A stretch of DNA of 55,171 nt from Clostridium celatum DSM 1785 (GTDB taxonomy: Bacteria; Bacillota; Clostridia; Clostridiales; Clostridiaceae): positions 1-55,171 of the forward strand of contig NZ_KB291665.1 in the NCBI RefSeq assembly GCF_000320405.1, read 5' to 3'. The position numbers and the translations under genes were made by a program. Below the pieces are notes generated by a model. It saw only the letters and a program-made list of their open reading frames with translations. It ran no database searches and had not been told where the DNA came from. Of the stretch, positions 18,467-27,296 are shown piece by piece. Position 1 is the first letter of the stretch, and every line of letters begins with the position of its first letter.

Positions 18467-19117
18467 ATGATTAAAGCAGTAATTTTTGATTTAGATGGTA
18501 CATTGTTAGATACATTAGAGGATTTAGCAAATGCATGTAATTATGCTCTTGAAGTTTGTGGTTTTAAAATCCATAATGTTAATGATTATAAAAGATTTGT
18601 TGGTAGCGGAAGGTATAAATTAATTGAGCGTATAGTTCCTGCAGAATATAAAAATAGTGAGGAAGTAATAAATAAAGTTTTAGGTTTGTTTGATGAATAC
18701 TATGGAAAGCATATGATGGATATGACTAAACCTTATCCAGGGATTGTTAATATGTTAGAAGAGTTAAAGAAAAACAACATAAAGCTAGCAGTAGTTTCGA
18801 ATAAACCTCATGAGTTTGCAGAAAGTGTAGTAAAGAAATATTTTGGAGAGACATTTGATATAGCCTATGGACAAAGACCTAACCATCCAGTTAAACCAGA
18901 TCCTAAAACTGTGTATGAAGTTATTGAGTATTTAGGTGTTAATAAAGATGAATGTATTTATGTTGGAGATTCTGATGTTGATGTAAATACTGCAAAAAAT
19001 GCAAATGTTAAAGCAGTTGGAGTTTCATGGGGATTTAGAGGTACAGGAGAGCTTAAGGAAGCAGGAGCAGACTATATAATATATACTCCTCAGGAAATAG
19101 AGAAGGTAATGAAGTAG
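18467..19117 (+). CDS. HAD-superfamily phosphatase (phosphoglycolate phosphatase-like)
   Basis: 216 residues with all four HAD motifs: FDLDGTLLDT with the nucleophile aspartate (residues 8-17), VVSNK, KPDPKTV and YVGDSDVDV. The helical cap between motifs I and II is that of Gph/PgmB-type enzymes. AAGGAG precedes the ATG and a terminator follows. Its position 103 bases after hisE, on the same strand, is notable because the operon has no histidinol-phosphate phosphatase; this enzyme could fill the gap, but Gph-like sequences do not predict substrate. General housekeeping phosphatase is the safe call. Confidence 0.85.
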   Translation: MIKAVIFDLDGTLLDTLEDLANACNYALEVCGFKIHNVNDYKRFVGSGRYKLIERIVPAEYKNSEEVINKVLGLFDEYYGKHMMDMTKPYPGIVNMLEELKKNNIKLAVVSNKPHEFAESVVKKYFGETFDIAYGQRPNHPVKPDPKTVYEVIEYLGVNKDECIYVGDSDVDVNTAKNANVKAVGVSWGFRGTGELKEAGADYIIYTPQEIEKVMK

Positions 19118-19136
19118 GTATTGTAAAATATACACT

Positions 19137-19180
19137 AAGTCTAAATACACAATAATTAAGGTGTATTTAGACTTTTTATT
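19137..19180 (+). terminator. Terminator after HAD phosphatase gene
   Basis: AAGTCTAAATACAC pairs with GTGTATTTAGACTT, followed by TTTATT. Confidence 0.85.
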
Positions 19181-19232
19181 GACAAAAATAAAAAAAAAAC
19201 CTAATATATAATATATATTACCGATAGGAATA
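19179..19232 (+). promoter_or_regulatory. Promoter and candidate operator of the Rrf2-type regulator
   Basis: TTGACA (19179-19184), a 17-base spacer and TAATAT (19202-19207). Immediately downstream, around 19220-19237, ATTACCGATAGGAATACTAG looks like an Rrf2/CymR-type recognition sequence. I cannot verify the match, so autoregulation is an inference. Confidence 0.55.
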
Positions 19233-19290
19233 CTAGGAAAAGAAAAATTGTATTAAAAAATCATACAAATGTGAAAAAGTAGGGTGAATT

Positions 19291-19722
19291 ATGAAGATTT
19301 CAACAAAAGGAAGATATGGATTAAGAGCTTTGATAGATTTAGTTATAAATTCAGAAAATGAAAGTGTAACTTTAAAAGCTATATCGGAAAGACAAGAAAT
19401 ATCAGAAAGATATTTAGAACAAATATTTTCACTTCTTAGAAAAGCATCAATAATAATTGGAAGAAAAGGTGCACAAGGTGGATATACTTTAGCGAAAAGC
19501 ACACAAGAAATAACAATAGGTGAAATATTAAGAGCGTTAGAGGGCGAAAGCTTTTTAATAGATATTAATGATGAAAAGTGTAATGATATAGAAAGCTTTA
19601 TCAATAACAATCTATGGAGTGAAATTAATACTAAAATTAATAATTATTTTAATTCTATTACATTGAAAGAATTTGTTGAAAAATATAAAAGTGAAAAAGA
19701 AGAAATCATATACTACATATAA
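19291..19722 (+). CDS. Rrf2-family transcriptional regulator, CymR-like
   Basis: 143 residues. The N-terminal MKISTKGRYGLRALIDL and winged-helix region SERYLEQIFSLLRKA, with RKGAQGGYTLAK forming the wing, are typical of Rrf2 proteins. The three cysteines that bind Fe-S in IscR are absent; only one cysteine is present, near residue 92. That, the length, and the cystine-type transporter next door favour a CymR-like sulphur-metabolism repressor. Promoter and possible operator lie directly upstream. A hairpin at 19787-19816 separates it from the transporter gene. Confidence 0.75.
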   Translation: MKISTKGRYGLRALIDLVINSENESVTLKAISERQEISERYLEQIFSLLRKASIIIGRKGAQGGYTLAKSTQEITIGEILRALEGESFLIDINDEKCNDIESFINNNLWSEINTKINNYFNSITLKEFVEKYKSEKEEIIYYI

Positions 19723-19786
19723 TGAAAGCTTTTAATATAAGAAAAATAGGTATTTTAAAGTATAATAAATAATTAAGAAATATAAT

Positions 19787-19816
19787 AAACCTAAATTAAA
19801 TAATAAATTTAGGTTG
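19787..19816 (+). other. Stem-loop after the Rrf2-type gene
   Basis: AAACCTAAATT pairs with AATTTAGGTTG around an A/T loop. The T-tract after it is poor, so termination may be partial and allow readthrough into the transporter gene. Confidence 0.45.
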
Positions 19817-19853
19817 ATAATTATATAAAAAATAACATAAGAGGAGTTTAAAA

Positions 19854-21230
19854 ATGAACAGTACATTTCTATCAGAGTTTATAATGATAACAAATTTTAA
19901 AACGATACTTTTTATTGCCATATTAGCAATTGTATTATTTGGTATTAATTTAATGGCAAAGAAAAAAGTAAAGTTTTCAACTAGAATGATAGTTTCAACT
20001 TTAGCAGGATTAGCATTAGGGTTATTAGTTCAAGTAGTTGCAGGTTTTCCGGATAATCCAGGTGATGTAACATGGATAAAAGAAGTTAATAAATGGTATG
20101 GCCTTATAGGTTATGGTTTCATGGATTTATTAAAAATGTTAGTAGTTCCACTAATATTTGTTTCTATAATAAGAGTAATAATAAACATGAAGTCAGGTGA
20201 AAACTTAGGGAAATTGACAACAAGATCAATTTTTGTTTTACTTGGAACTACAGCTTTATCAGCTATTGTTGGTATAGTTATAGGAAATTTATTTAAGCTT
20301 GGAGTATCTCAAACAGTAGTTACTGGAACAGGTGAAATAAGAGAAATTACCCCAGTTGTAGATACATTAAGAGGTTTATTACCATCAAATCCAATAGAAG
20401 CAATGGCTAGTGGAAATGTAGTTGCAGTTGTAATTTTCGCTGCATTTATAGGAAATTCAATGAAAATATTAAACAAAAAATATTCAGATGTAATAAAACC
20501 AGTTACAGATTTAGTACATGGATCTTACAAGATTATCACAAGTATAGCAATGACTGTTATTAAACTAATGCCATTTGCTGTAGTAGCATTACTTGCAAAT
20601 ACTATAGCAAGTAGAGGTATTGCTGCTATTTGGGAAGTTGTAGATTTTATAATTGCATTATATGTAAGTATTGCAGTAGTATTTGTAATTCATTTAATAA
20701 TAATTGCATTAAATGGATTAAATCCATTTAAATATGCTAAAAATGTTGCAGAACCATTATTATTAGCATTTACATCACGTTCAAGCTTAGGAACTTTACC
20801 TGTTACAATCGAAACTTTAACAGATAAAGTAGGAGTTGAAAATGGTATAGCATCATTTGTTGGAAGTCTAGGGTCTAATATGGGGATGAATGGATGTGCA
20901 GCTATTTATCCAGCATTAATGGCAGTTACATTAGCAAATATGTCAGGAACACCTAAGGATTTAAGTTTTTATGGAATGCTTGTAGTTATTATTGTAATAG
21001 GTTCACTTGGAATAGCAGGACTTCCAGGGAGTGCAACAATGGCTGTTTCAGTAGTTATATCAGGTATGGGAATGGGAGCATATTTCCCTCTTGCAGGTGG
21101 AATAATTGCTATTGACCCTATATTAGATATGGGACGTACAATGTTAAATGTTAACGGAACAATGGTTACAGCAGTAACAGTTGGAAAGAGTTTTGATAAA
21201 ATAGATAAAGAAAAATTTAAAAACTCATAA
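19854..21230 (+). CDS. Dicarboxylate/amino acid:cation symporter, TcyP-like L-cystine transporter
   Basis: 458 residues with about nine membrane spans, DAACS (GltP/TcyP) family. After a divergent N-terminus the first helices are followed by FMDLLKMLVVPLIFVSIIRVI, the transport core has TSRSSLGTLPVTIETL (the serine-rich hairpin region) and GSNMGMNGCAAIYPALMAV, and the end has a LPGSATMAVSVVISG hairpin. The NGCAxIYPA segment and MKSGENLGKLTTRS resemble the cystine transporter TcyP more than glutamate carriers. The CymR-like regulator upstream fits cystine uptake. GAGGAG ribosome site and strong terminator. Confidence 0.8.
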   Translation: MNSTFLSEFIMITNFKTILFIAILAIVLFGINLMAKKKVKFSTRMIVSTLAGLALGLLVQVVAGFPDNPGDVTWIKEVNKWYGLIGYGFMDLLKMLVVPLIFVSIIRVIINMKSGENLGKLTTRSIFVLLGTTALSAIVGIVIGNLFKLGVSQTVVTGTGEIREITPVVDTLRGLLPSNPIEAMASGNVVAVVIFAAFIGNSMKILNKKYSDVIKPVTDLVHGSYKIITSIAMTVIKLMPFAVVALLANTIASRGIAAIWEVVDFIIALYVSIAVVFVIHLIIIALNGLNPFKYAKNVAEPLLLAFTSRSSLGTLPVTIETLTDKVGVENGIASFVGSLGSNMGMNGCAAIYPALMAVTLANMSGTPKDLSFYGMLVVIIVIGSLGIAGLPGSATMAVSVVISGMGMGAYFPLAGGIIAIDPILDMGRTMLNVNGTMVTAVTVGKSFDKIDKEKFKNS

Positions 21231-21280
21231 GTTATATCTAAATTTTAACTGAATATATAAAGTAAATTAAATATCAAATT

Positions 21281-21346
21281 AAAAAGCCGTATAGAAATAA
21301 ACTGTAAGTTGTTTTAAGCAGAGTTATTTTTATAAGGCTTTTTTTA
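21281..21346 (+). terminator. Terminator of the symporter gene
   Basis: AAAAAGCC with downstream AU pairs at 21281-21304 matches CAGAGTTATTTTTATAAGGC at 21319-21338, followed by TTTTTTTATT. Confidence 0.75.
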
Positions 21347-21490
21347 TTGAAAAAACTAAGGTTAATATATTATTATATATTATTATTACACTTTTTACTA
21401 TATTAAATAGTATTTTGATGAAGTGGTAAATATAATGTAAAAAAATATTGAATTTTAAAGTTAGTTTCATAAAAATTTCATATTAGAATT

Positions 21491-21533
21491 ATACCAAAAT
21501 TAAATTTATTTACCATTAAAATACTTTTGGTAT
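21491..21533. promoter_or_regulatory. Spaced inverted repeat upstream of the PBP gene
   Basis: Perfect arms ATACCAAAA (21491-21499) and TTTTGGTAT (21525-21533) separated by 25 A/T-rich bases, 54 bases before the start codon. It could be a pair of operator half-sites or a leader hairpin. The rest of the 21347-21586 interval is featureless A/T. Confidence 0.4.
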
Positions 21534-21586
21534 GAATCAAAATGTAGTAAAATATAAGTTATGTAATGTAAGCTAAGGTTAAATGA

Positions 21587-23818
21587 ATGGAGAATCAAAT
21601 TATGGAGAAAAAGAAGAAAAAAAAGAGGATTAAAAAAAATAATGGAAAGATATCAGTTGTTAAAAGATTAGGATTAGTAGAAAAGATAATTTGTGGTATT
21701 TTAGTTGGGTTAATAGTAAGGGTTGCATGGATAACTTTAGTAAGGGGTAATGAATATAAGGTTTTAGCAAATTCAGAATGGCAGAATGAGTTAAGTATTA
21801 CTGCTAAAAGAGGGGATATTTTAGATAGAAATGGTGATACATTAGTAACATCTGCAAATGTTTATAGAATTGATTTTGATTTAAGTGCTATTGATAGTTA
21901 TTTAGAAGAAAATCAGTTGACAAAAGAAGATATTTCTAAAACCATAGCAGATACATTAGAAATAGATAAAAATAAAGTTTTAGAAGTATTGAACGCTAAA
22001 CTTGAAAATGGAGAGGTTAATCAATATCCAAATCTACTTAGAGCTATAAGTAAAGAACTTGCTGATAAGGCGAAAAGTTTAAAAATATTTGGTCTTATGG
22101 TTTCTAGAGAGATAGAAAGATATTATCCAAATAATAATTTTCTTGCAACTACTTTAGGAGGAATTAATTCAGAAGGAAATGGATTAACAGGTATAGAACT
22201 ACAATATGATGATGAATTATCTGGTATACCAGGAATGAAAGTTGGGGGATTTGATAACTGGGGCAATACATTGCCATTTGTACCTTATAAGCTTACACCA
22301 GCAGTAGATGGGAAAGATTTAGTTTTAACTATAGATGGAACATTACAACAAATAGCAGAAGAAGTAGCTCAAAAGGGGCTAGAAGAACACAAAGCTAAAG
22401 GTGTATATGTAGTAATTATGGATCCAAATAATGGAGAAGTATTAGCTATGGTAAATAAACCAGATTATGATCCTAATGAACCATATGAAGGGTATGAAAC
22501 TTTTGAAGGTGAAACAGAAGGCGATCAAATTCAAAATATGTGGAGAAATAAGATAATTAGTGATACGTTTGAACCAGGTTCTACATTTAAAATAATTACA
22601 ATGATTGCTGCTATGGAAGAAGGACTAGTTAATGAAAATGAAATTTTCAATTGTACAGGCGGAGTTCACTATGGCGATACTTACGTAAAATGTTGGAATA
22701 CTGCAGGACATGGTAATCAAACATTACCTGAGATATTAAAGAATTCATGTAATGTTGGTTTTATAGAACTTGGAGAAAGATTAGGAATTGAAAAATTAAA
22801 TGAATATATTTATAAATTAGGCTTTGGTAAGTTAACAGGAATAGATTGACCAGGAGAAGCAGAAGGGATAATAAAAGCAGCTGAAGATGTAACGCCAATA
22901 GATCTTGGAACAATTTCTTTTGGACAAACTAATACAGTAAATGCAATGCAACTTATGACTGCTTTTAATGCTGTAGCTAATGGTGGTGATTTAATACAAC
23001 CTCATATAGTTAAAGAAATAACTTCAGTTAATGAAAATGGAACTAGAATTATAGAAGAAACAATTAAACCTACTATTAAGAAAAATGTATTATCAGAGGA
23101 AAACACAGCTATATTAAGAGGGTATTTAGAAAGAACAGCAACACAAGATGGACCAGCAGGTTCTTTTGTTCAAGGATATGATGTAGGAGCTAAAACTGGT
23201 ACAGCACAAAAGGTTGATTTTAATACTGGAGGATATTCAGCAGATAAGTATATTGCATCAATTGTTGCTTTAGCACCAGTTGACAATCCTCAAATTACAG
23301 CGTTTATTGCTGTTGATGAACCGAGTACAGGGATTTATTATGGAGGACAAGTTGCTAGTCCATTGATGAAAGAATTATTTACAAAAATATTCCAATATAT
23401 GGATACACCTCTTGCAAAAGAAAGATTTGGGTTATCAAGAAATGTAATAATACCGGAAGTAAGAGGAAAATCTTTAGATGAGGTTAAGGAAATATTAAAT
23501 GCTAATAATTTAGAGTTTGAGGTAAAAGGTAATGGAAAGACAGTTGTTTCTATGGAACCTTATCCAGGAACAACAGTTAAAGAAGGTGCTAAAATTACTT
23601 TAACAGCAAAAGATACTACGCAAATACAAAAAAATATAAATATGCCAGATTTAAAGGGAACTACAGTAGAATTTGCAGCTTCAATTTTAGATAATTTAGG
23701 ATTGGATTATACAATATCCGGAATTGGGACAGTATATCAACAAAGTATTCCAAGTGGAACTGTAGTTAAAAAAGATACTAAAGTAGAAATTATCCTTAAA
23801 GAGGAATCAGAATATTAA
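21587..23818 (+). pseudogene. SpoVD-like class B penicillin-binding protein, interrupted by in-frame TGA
   Basis: Would encode 743 residues: Lys-rich tail, one membrane anchor (~30-55), PBP dimerisation domain with RGDILDRNGDTLV, transpeptidase domain and two C-terminal PASTA repeats (from ~610). Active-site SxxK is S332 in GSTFK, SxN is S387-C-N389, and KTG begins at K536. A TGA at 22847-22849 (codon 421) falls where relatives read Leu-Pro-Gly after TGID; a single change from TTA explains it. Frame and homology continue intact to 23818. The truncated product keeps SxxK and SxN but loses KTG and so should be inactive. An alternative start at 21602 has a better-placed GGAG. With the SpoVE/FtsW-like gene next, the pair resembles sporulation cortex synthesis partners. 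Confidence 0.88.
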
Positions 23819-23840
23819 TTCTACAAGTGGGAGGTGAAAT

Positions 23841-25092
23841 ATGAATAAGTATAAGAGTACAACTCAAAGAAAAAAAGTAAGTAAATCTAAAAGAGTTAAG
23901 AAAAAAAATTTAAAAAAGAAGAAGGTTAAAATGGGTGAAGTAAATCTTGGTTTATTCTATACTATTTTAGCACTTGTAGCTATTGGGGTTGTGATGGTTT
24001 TTTCAGCTAGTTCATATTATGCATTATATGAACAAGAAAATGTATTTCATTTCTTATATAAAGAAATAATTTGGGCTGTAGGTGGGTTAATTGCATTATT
24101 AATTATTATGCAATTTGATTATCATAAATATAAAAAGGCGACAATTTTATTATATGTAGTAGCAATTTTATGTTTAGCTGTAACGCCATTTATTGGAGTT
24201 GAAGTAAATGGAGCTAAACGTTGGCTTGATATTTTTGGAATATCATTCCAACCATCAGAGCTTGCAAAGTATGCAACTGTATTTTTCTTAGCATATATGA
24301 TTGAAAAAAGAGGTAGAATGCAAGAAAGTTTTTGGAAAGGGCCTATGTTTTATCTAGTATTTGTAGGGATTTTAGCTGGGTTAGTATTAGTAGGAAGAAA
24401 CTTAAGTATTACAGCAGTTATAATGTTTGTTGCATTTATAATGCTTTATGTTTCTGGGATGAAAAGAAAACATATAGCAAATATATTTGCTATGGGGGGA
24501 GTCTTAGGAGTATTAGCTATTCTTATAGAACCTTATAGAATTGCGAGAGTGTTGAATTTTACTAATCCATTTAAAGATGCATCTGGAGATGGATATCAAT
24601 TAGTTCATTCTTTTTATGCAATTAGGTTCAGGTGGGTTATTTGGAGTTGGTCTTGGTAACTCAAAGCAAAAGGCATTATATATGCCAGAACCACATAATG
24701 ACTTTATATTTTCAATTATAGGTGAAGAGTTTGGATTAGTTGGATGTACAGTTGTAATTGGATTATTTTTAATTTTAATATTCCAAGGTTTAAATGTAGC
24801 AGCAAAAGCTAAAGATAAATATGGAAGATTATTAGCTATTGGAATTACTTCTGTAGTTGGGATACAAGCGATAATAAATATTGCAGTTGTAACAGGAAGT
24901 ATGCCTGTTACGGGAGTTCCTCTTCCGTTTATAAGTTATGGAGGTACTTCACTTGTATTCAATTTATGTGCTATGGGAGTATTACTTAATATTTCTAGTC
25001 AGCGTAGAGTACCAAATAAGGAAGTAAAACCTAAGGAAATAGAAGAAAATCAAACCAATAATATCTATAGCTTTAGTAATTATAATAAATAA
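23841..25092 (+). pseudogene. SpoVE/FtsW/RodA-family SEDS glycosyltransferase, frameshifted
   Basis: Membrane peptidoglycan polymerase partner of the preceding PBP. A Lys-rich N-terminus (to ~30) precedes about ten membrane spans. GAKRWL, FQPSELAK, PEPHNDFIFSIIGEE and the C-terminal PLPFISYGGTS are SEDS hallmarks. After GYQLVHSFYAI the expected GSGGLFGVGLGNS continues only in the +1 frame: one extra base in ATTAGG at 24621-24626 causes a stop at 24657-24659, and the second part runs to 25092. Corrected length would be ~416 residues. Ribosome site GGGAGGTG, 22 bases after the PBP gene: one operon. The truncated protein lacks the catalytic region and last spans. Confidence 0.88.
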
Positions 25093-25102
25093 AGTTTTTG
25101 AT

Positions 25103-25150
25103 AAAGGTCTTAGTATAGTTTTGTAAAACTAATATTAGGACCTTTTATAC
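25103..25150 (+). terminator. Terminator of the PBP-SEDS operon
   Basis: AAAGGTCTTAGTATAGTTTT pairs with AAAACTAATATTAGGACCTTT, then TATAC; a long, strong stem. Confidence 0.75.
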
Positions 25151-25194
25151 AATAATAAAGGCAATATCCAGATGATTATAGTAAATTTAGATTT

Positions 25195-25341
25195 ATGATG
25201 ACAAAGATAAAATTAGAACAAATGAGCTATCTAAAAAAGGGTGGAATAACTAAGACAAATCTTTCAGTACTTAAAAATAATAAATCAAAAGTTATTATTT
25301 TTTTAATTTTATATAAAATATGTAATACTTTAGAGTACTAA
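25195..25341 (+). pseudogene. Possible remnant of a small Cro/CI-type HTH regulator
   Basis: A 48-codon frame with SYLKKGGITKTNL at the start and LYKICNTLEY at the end. These resemble the first helix (KKxxITKxxL) and the last helix (LxKICxALE) of small HTH_26-type regulators, but the region between is scrambled and no good ribosome site is seen. Likely a decayed gene or chance; weak call. Confidence 0.3.
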
Positions 25342-25402
25342 TGAAGTGATATTTTAGAATATAGAAATGATAATAAAGAGTAAGGAGAGAGAAGAAAATG
25401 AG

Positions 25403-25960
25403 ATGAAGAGAGAGTCCAAATTTATAATAAAGAAGATATGGTTAATATCAATAATTATCTTTATAACTGTGATTATATTAAGTTGTTTTTTTAAAATAAA
25501 ATTTTTTATATTTGGAATTAATCCAAATTTTTTATATTATATTTTATTTCTCATTATTATTATATGTCCAATTGTATTTTTCTGTTGTGAAAAAGAAGAT
25601 ATGTTATTAGGAAAGTTAATTTATACTATAACTATGGTATTAATTATAGCAATAAGTATGTTTATTTATATGTTTTTATTTAGTGGAAATAAATATTTTA
25701 CTTTTAAATCTCCACAAAGAACTAATGATTTAGTTATAGAAGAAAAAAGTTTTCTTTTAAGTGGTATTAGCACATTTTATGAGAAAAAATTTGGAGTATT
25801 TATTAAACCGCTAGATATTGAAATAAATATAGATGATGGATTTAGACCATTTTCAACTGACTCATATGAAATAAATTGGATAGATGAAGATACAGTTAAT
25901 GTAAGATATAATTATGGTAATGAAGATGTGTGGAAAAGTGAAATTATAAAATTAAAATGA
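25403..25960 (+). CDS. Membrane protein of unknown function (possibly DUF5412-like)
   Basis: 185 residues from the ATG at 25403, preceded by AAGGAGAG. Three hydrophobic segments lie in the first ~95 residues, followed by an extracytoplasmic ~90-residue tail with SFLLSGISTFYEKKFGVF, DDGFRPFSTDSYEINWIDEDTVNV and a closing WKSEIIKLK. The tail resembles the DUF5412 group of small clostridial membrane proteins, which I recall rather than can check. No catalytic motif. It stands alone between terminator-bounded units. Confidence 0.6.
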   Translation: MKRESKFIIKKIWLISIIIFITVIILSCFFKIKFFIFGINPNFLYYILFLIIIICPIVFFCCEKEDMLLGKLIYTITMVLIIAISMFIYMFLFSGNKYFTFKSPQRTNDLVIEEKSFLLSGISTFYEKKFGVFIKPLDIEINIDDGFRPFSTDSYEINWIDEDTVNVRYNYGNEDVWKSEIIKLK

Positions 25961-26091
25961 AGCAATATAGAGATGGAGAAGAACAATAAACTTGATAGAA
26001 AGAAGTTTATATCAAATTCGCTAATAGAGATTATTATAAAAATGAAAAGAATTATTAGTTTAAAGGATAATTAAATAAGAGGAGAGGTATA

Positions 26092-26262
26092 ATGGAAATA
26101 CTATTAATAATTTTAATTGGTCTTATGATATATAATATTACTATACATATTCCAAATAAATTAAAAGAGCAAGATGAAAAACAAAGATTGCATTTTGAGG
26201 AATTACGCATAAGATTGAATAGGATAGAAAACAGTTTAGAAGAGATAAGAAATATGGAGTAA
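26092..26262 (+). CDS. Small membrane protein with coiled coil, 56 aa
   Basis: Starts MEILLIILIGLMIYNITI, one membrane segment, then a charged helix with heptad-like spacing (LHFEELRIRLNRIENSLEEI). AGGAGAGG sits seven bases upstream of the ATG, and the next gene starts six bases after its stop, so the two are likely co-translated. Single-pass small proteins of this type often regulate a membrane partner; none is identifiable here. Confidence 0.6.
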   Translation: MEILLIILIGLMIYNITIHIPNKLKEQDEKQRLHFEELRIRLNRIENSLEEIRNME

Positions 26263-26267
26263 ATAAT

Positions 26268-26576
26268 ATGGATATTTTTAAAATATTAAATAATGATATT
26301 GAAGGACTTAATGAAGAAGAGCGTGAATTTGCCGAGAACTTTAATGAGACTTTACGTGAAAAGATTATAGATGAACTTGCTATATATGAAACTAATGAAT
26401 TAATTAAAGATTTAAAAAGTGATGAAGAAATATTTAGAGAAAAAATAGAGTATATATTTATTTATGGGAAAAAGGGATATAATAAAATGCCAACAAAAGC
26501 ATTAATAGATATATACCTTGATAAGAAAAATGAAGGTGACTTTATTAATTTAATTGAAAGTCTAAGTGAAATTTAA
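26268..26576 (+). CDS. Hypothetical protein, 102 aa
   Basis: Acidic, predicted all-helical cytoplasmic protein with no recognised motif. Its ribosome site lies in the end of the preceding small membrane protein gene, and a strong terminator follows directly, so the two form one short transcription unit. Function unknown. Confidence 0.65.
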   Translation: MDIFKILNNDIEGLNEEEREFAENFNETLREKIIDELAIYETNELIKDLKSDEEIFREKIEYIFIYGKKGYNKMPTKALIDIYLDKKNEGDFINLIESLSEI

Positions 26577-26581
26577 TAATA

Positions 26582-26628
26582 CCTCAGGGGAAGTGAAAAA
26601 TAATTTCCTCTGAGGTGTTTTTATTAGA
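26582..26628 (+). terminator. Terminator of the small-gene pair
   Basis: CCTCAGGGGAA pairs with TTTCCTCTGAGG (one bulge/wobble), followed by TGTTTTTATT. Confidence 0.85.
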
Positions 26629-26714
26629 AAAACCTAAAAAATATAATGCTTAATTTTTAAGATTTATAGTTTATAGAAGAATTTAAAAAATTTTAAATAG
26701 CGATAAAAAACATT

Positions 26715-26742
26715 TAAACAAAATAGGTTGTTCATACGTCTA
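26715..26742 (+). promoter_or_regulatory. Candidate autoregulated ECF sigma promoter
   Basis: TAAAC ending at 26719 and CGTC at 26737-26740 are separated by 17 bases. This is the AAC/CGTC layout of SigV/SigM/SigW-type ECF promoters, and it lies 61 bases before the sigma gene. Confidence 0.55.
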
Positions 26743-26801
26743 TATAATAGAATTAAATAAAATAGTACTATTTACATAATTTTAGATGGGAGAATACATT
26801 A

Positions 26802-27296
26802 ATGATTAAAATTAGGGGTAGGAGTTTAGAAAAGAGATTTGAAGACTCTGTAAAAGAAAATAAAGAAAAATTTTATAGGTTGGCTTATTATTATGTGAAA
26901 AATCATCATGATGCAATGGATATATTGCAGGAAAGTATTTTGAAAGGATACTCTAATTTATCTAAGATAAAGGATGAAAATGCTATAGATAAGTATCTTA
27001 GTAGGATAATAGTTAATACAGCAGTAGATTTTATAAGCAAAAATTCTAAAGTTGTAGTTGTAGAGAATGATTATTTAAAGGATAAGTCTGTAGATGATGA
27101 AAAATCGGAAATAGGTTTAGTTATTGATACTCTTCCAGAGGAGCTTAAGGATGTTATAATTTTGAAATATTTTCATGGATATAAAATTGATGAAGTTGCA
27201 GAGGTTTTAGGTATTTCTATTTCTACTGTTAAAAATAGAATGCATAAGGCATTAAAAATATTAAGAGTAGAAATTAAGGAGGAGAGTTATGAGTAA
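26802..27296 (+). CDS. ECF-type RNA polymerase sigma factor
   Basis: 164 residues. Region 2 (YRLAYYYVKNHHDAMDILQESILKGY) spans residues ~25-52, and region 4 (LPEELKDVIILKYFHGYKIDEVAEVLGISISTVKNRMHKALK) spans ~107-150 with a clear helix-turn-helix. Resembles SigV/SigM-like factors that respond to envelope stress. GGGAG precedes the ATG. It overlaps the next gene by eight bases; such pairs encode sigma and its membrane anti-sigma factor. Confidence 0.9.
   Translation: MIKIRGRSLEKRFEDSVKENKEKFYRLAYYYVKNHHDAMDILQESILKGYSNLSKIKDENAIDKYLSRIIVNTAVDFISKNSKVVVVENDYLKDKSVDDEKSEIGLVIDTLPEELKDVIILKYFHGYKIDEVAEVLGISISTVKNRMHKALKILRVEIKEESYE

Noticed and set aside
22847..22849. UGA as selenocysteine or as a reassigned tryptophan codon
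   Set aside because: Homologues have leucine here, no selenocysteine insertion hairpin is evident, and TGA is used as a true stop elsewhere (for example hisE and the second permease).
25973..26074. A 33-codon frame (MEKNNKLDRKKF onward) between the membrane protein and the 56-residue gene
   Set aside because: It has only a weak ribosome site and no recognisable feature; coding status cannot be supported.
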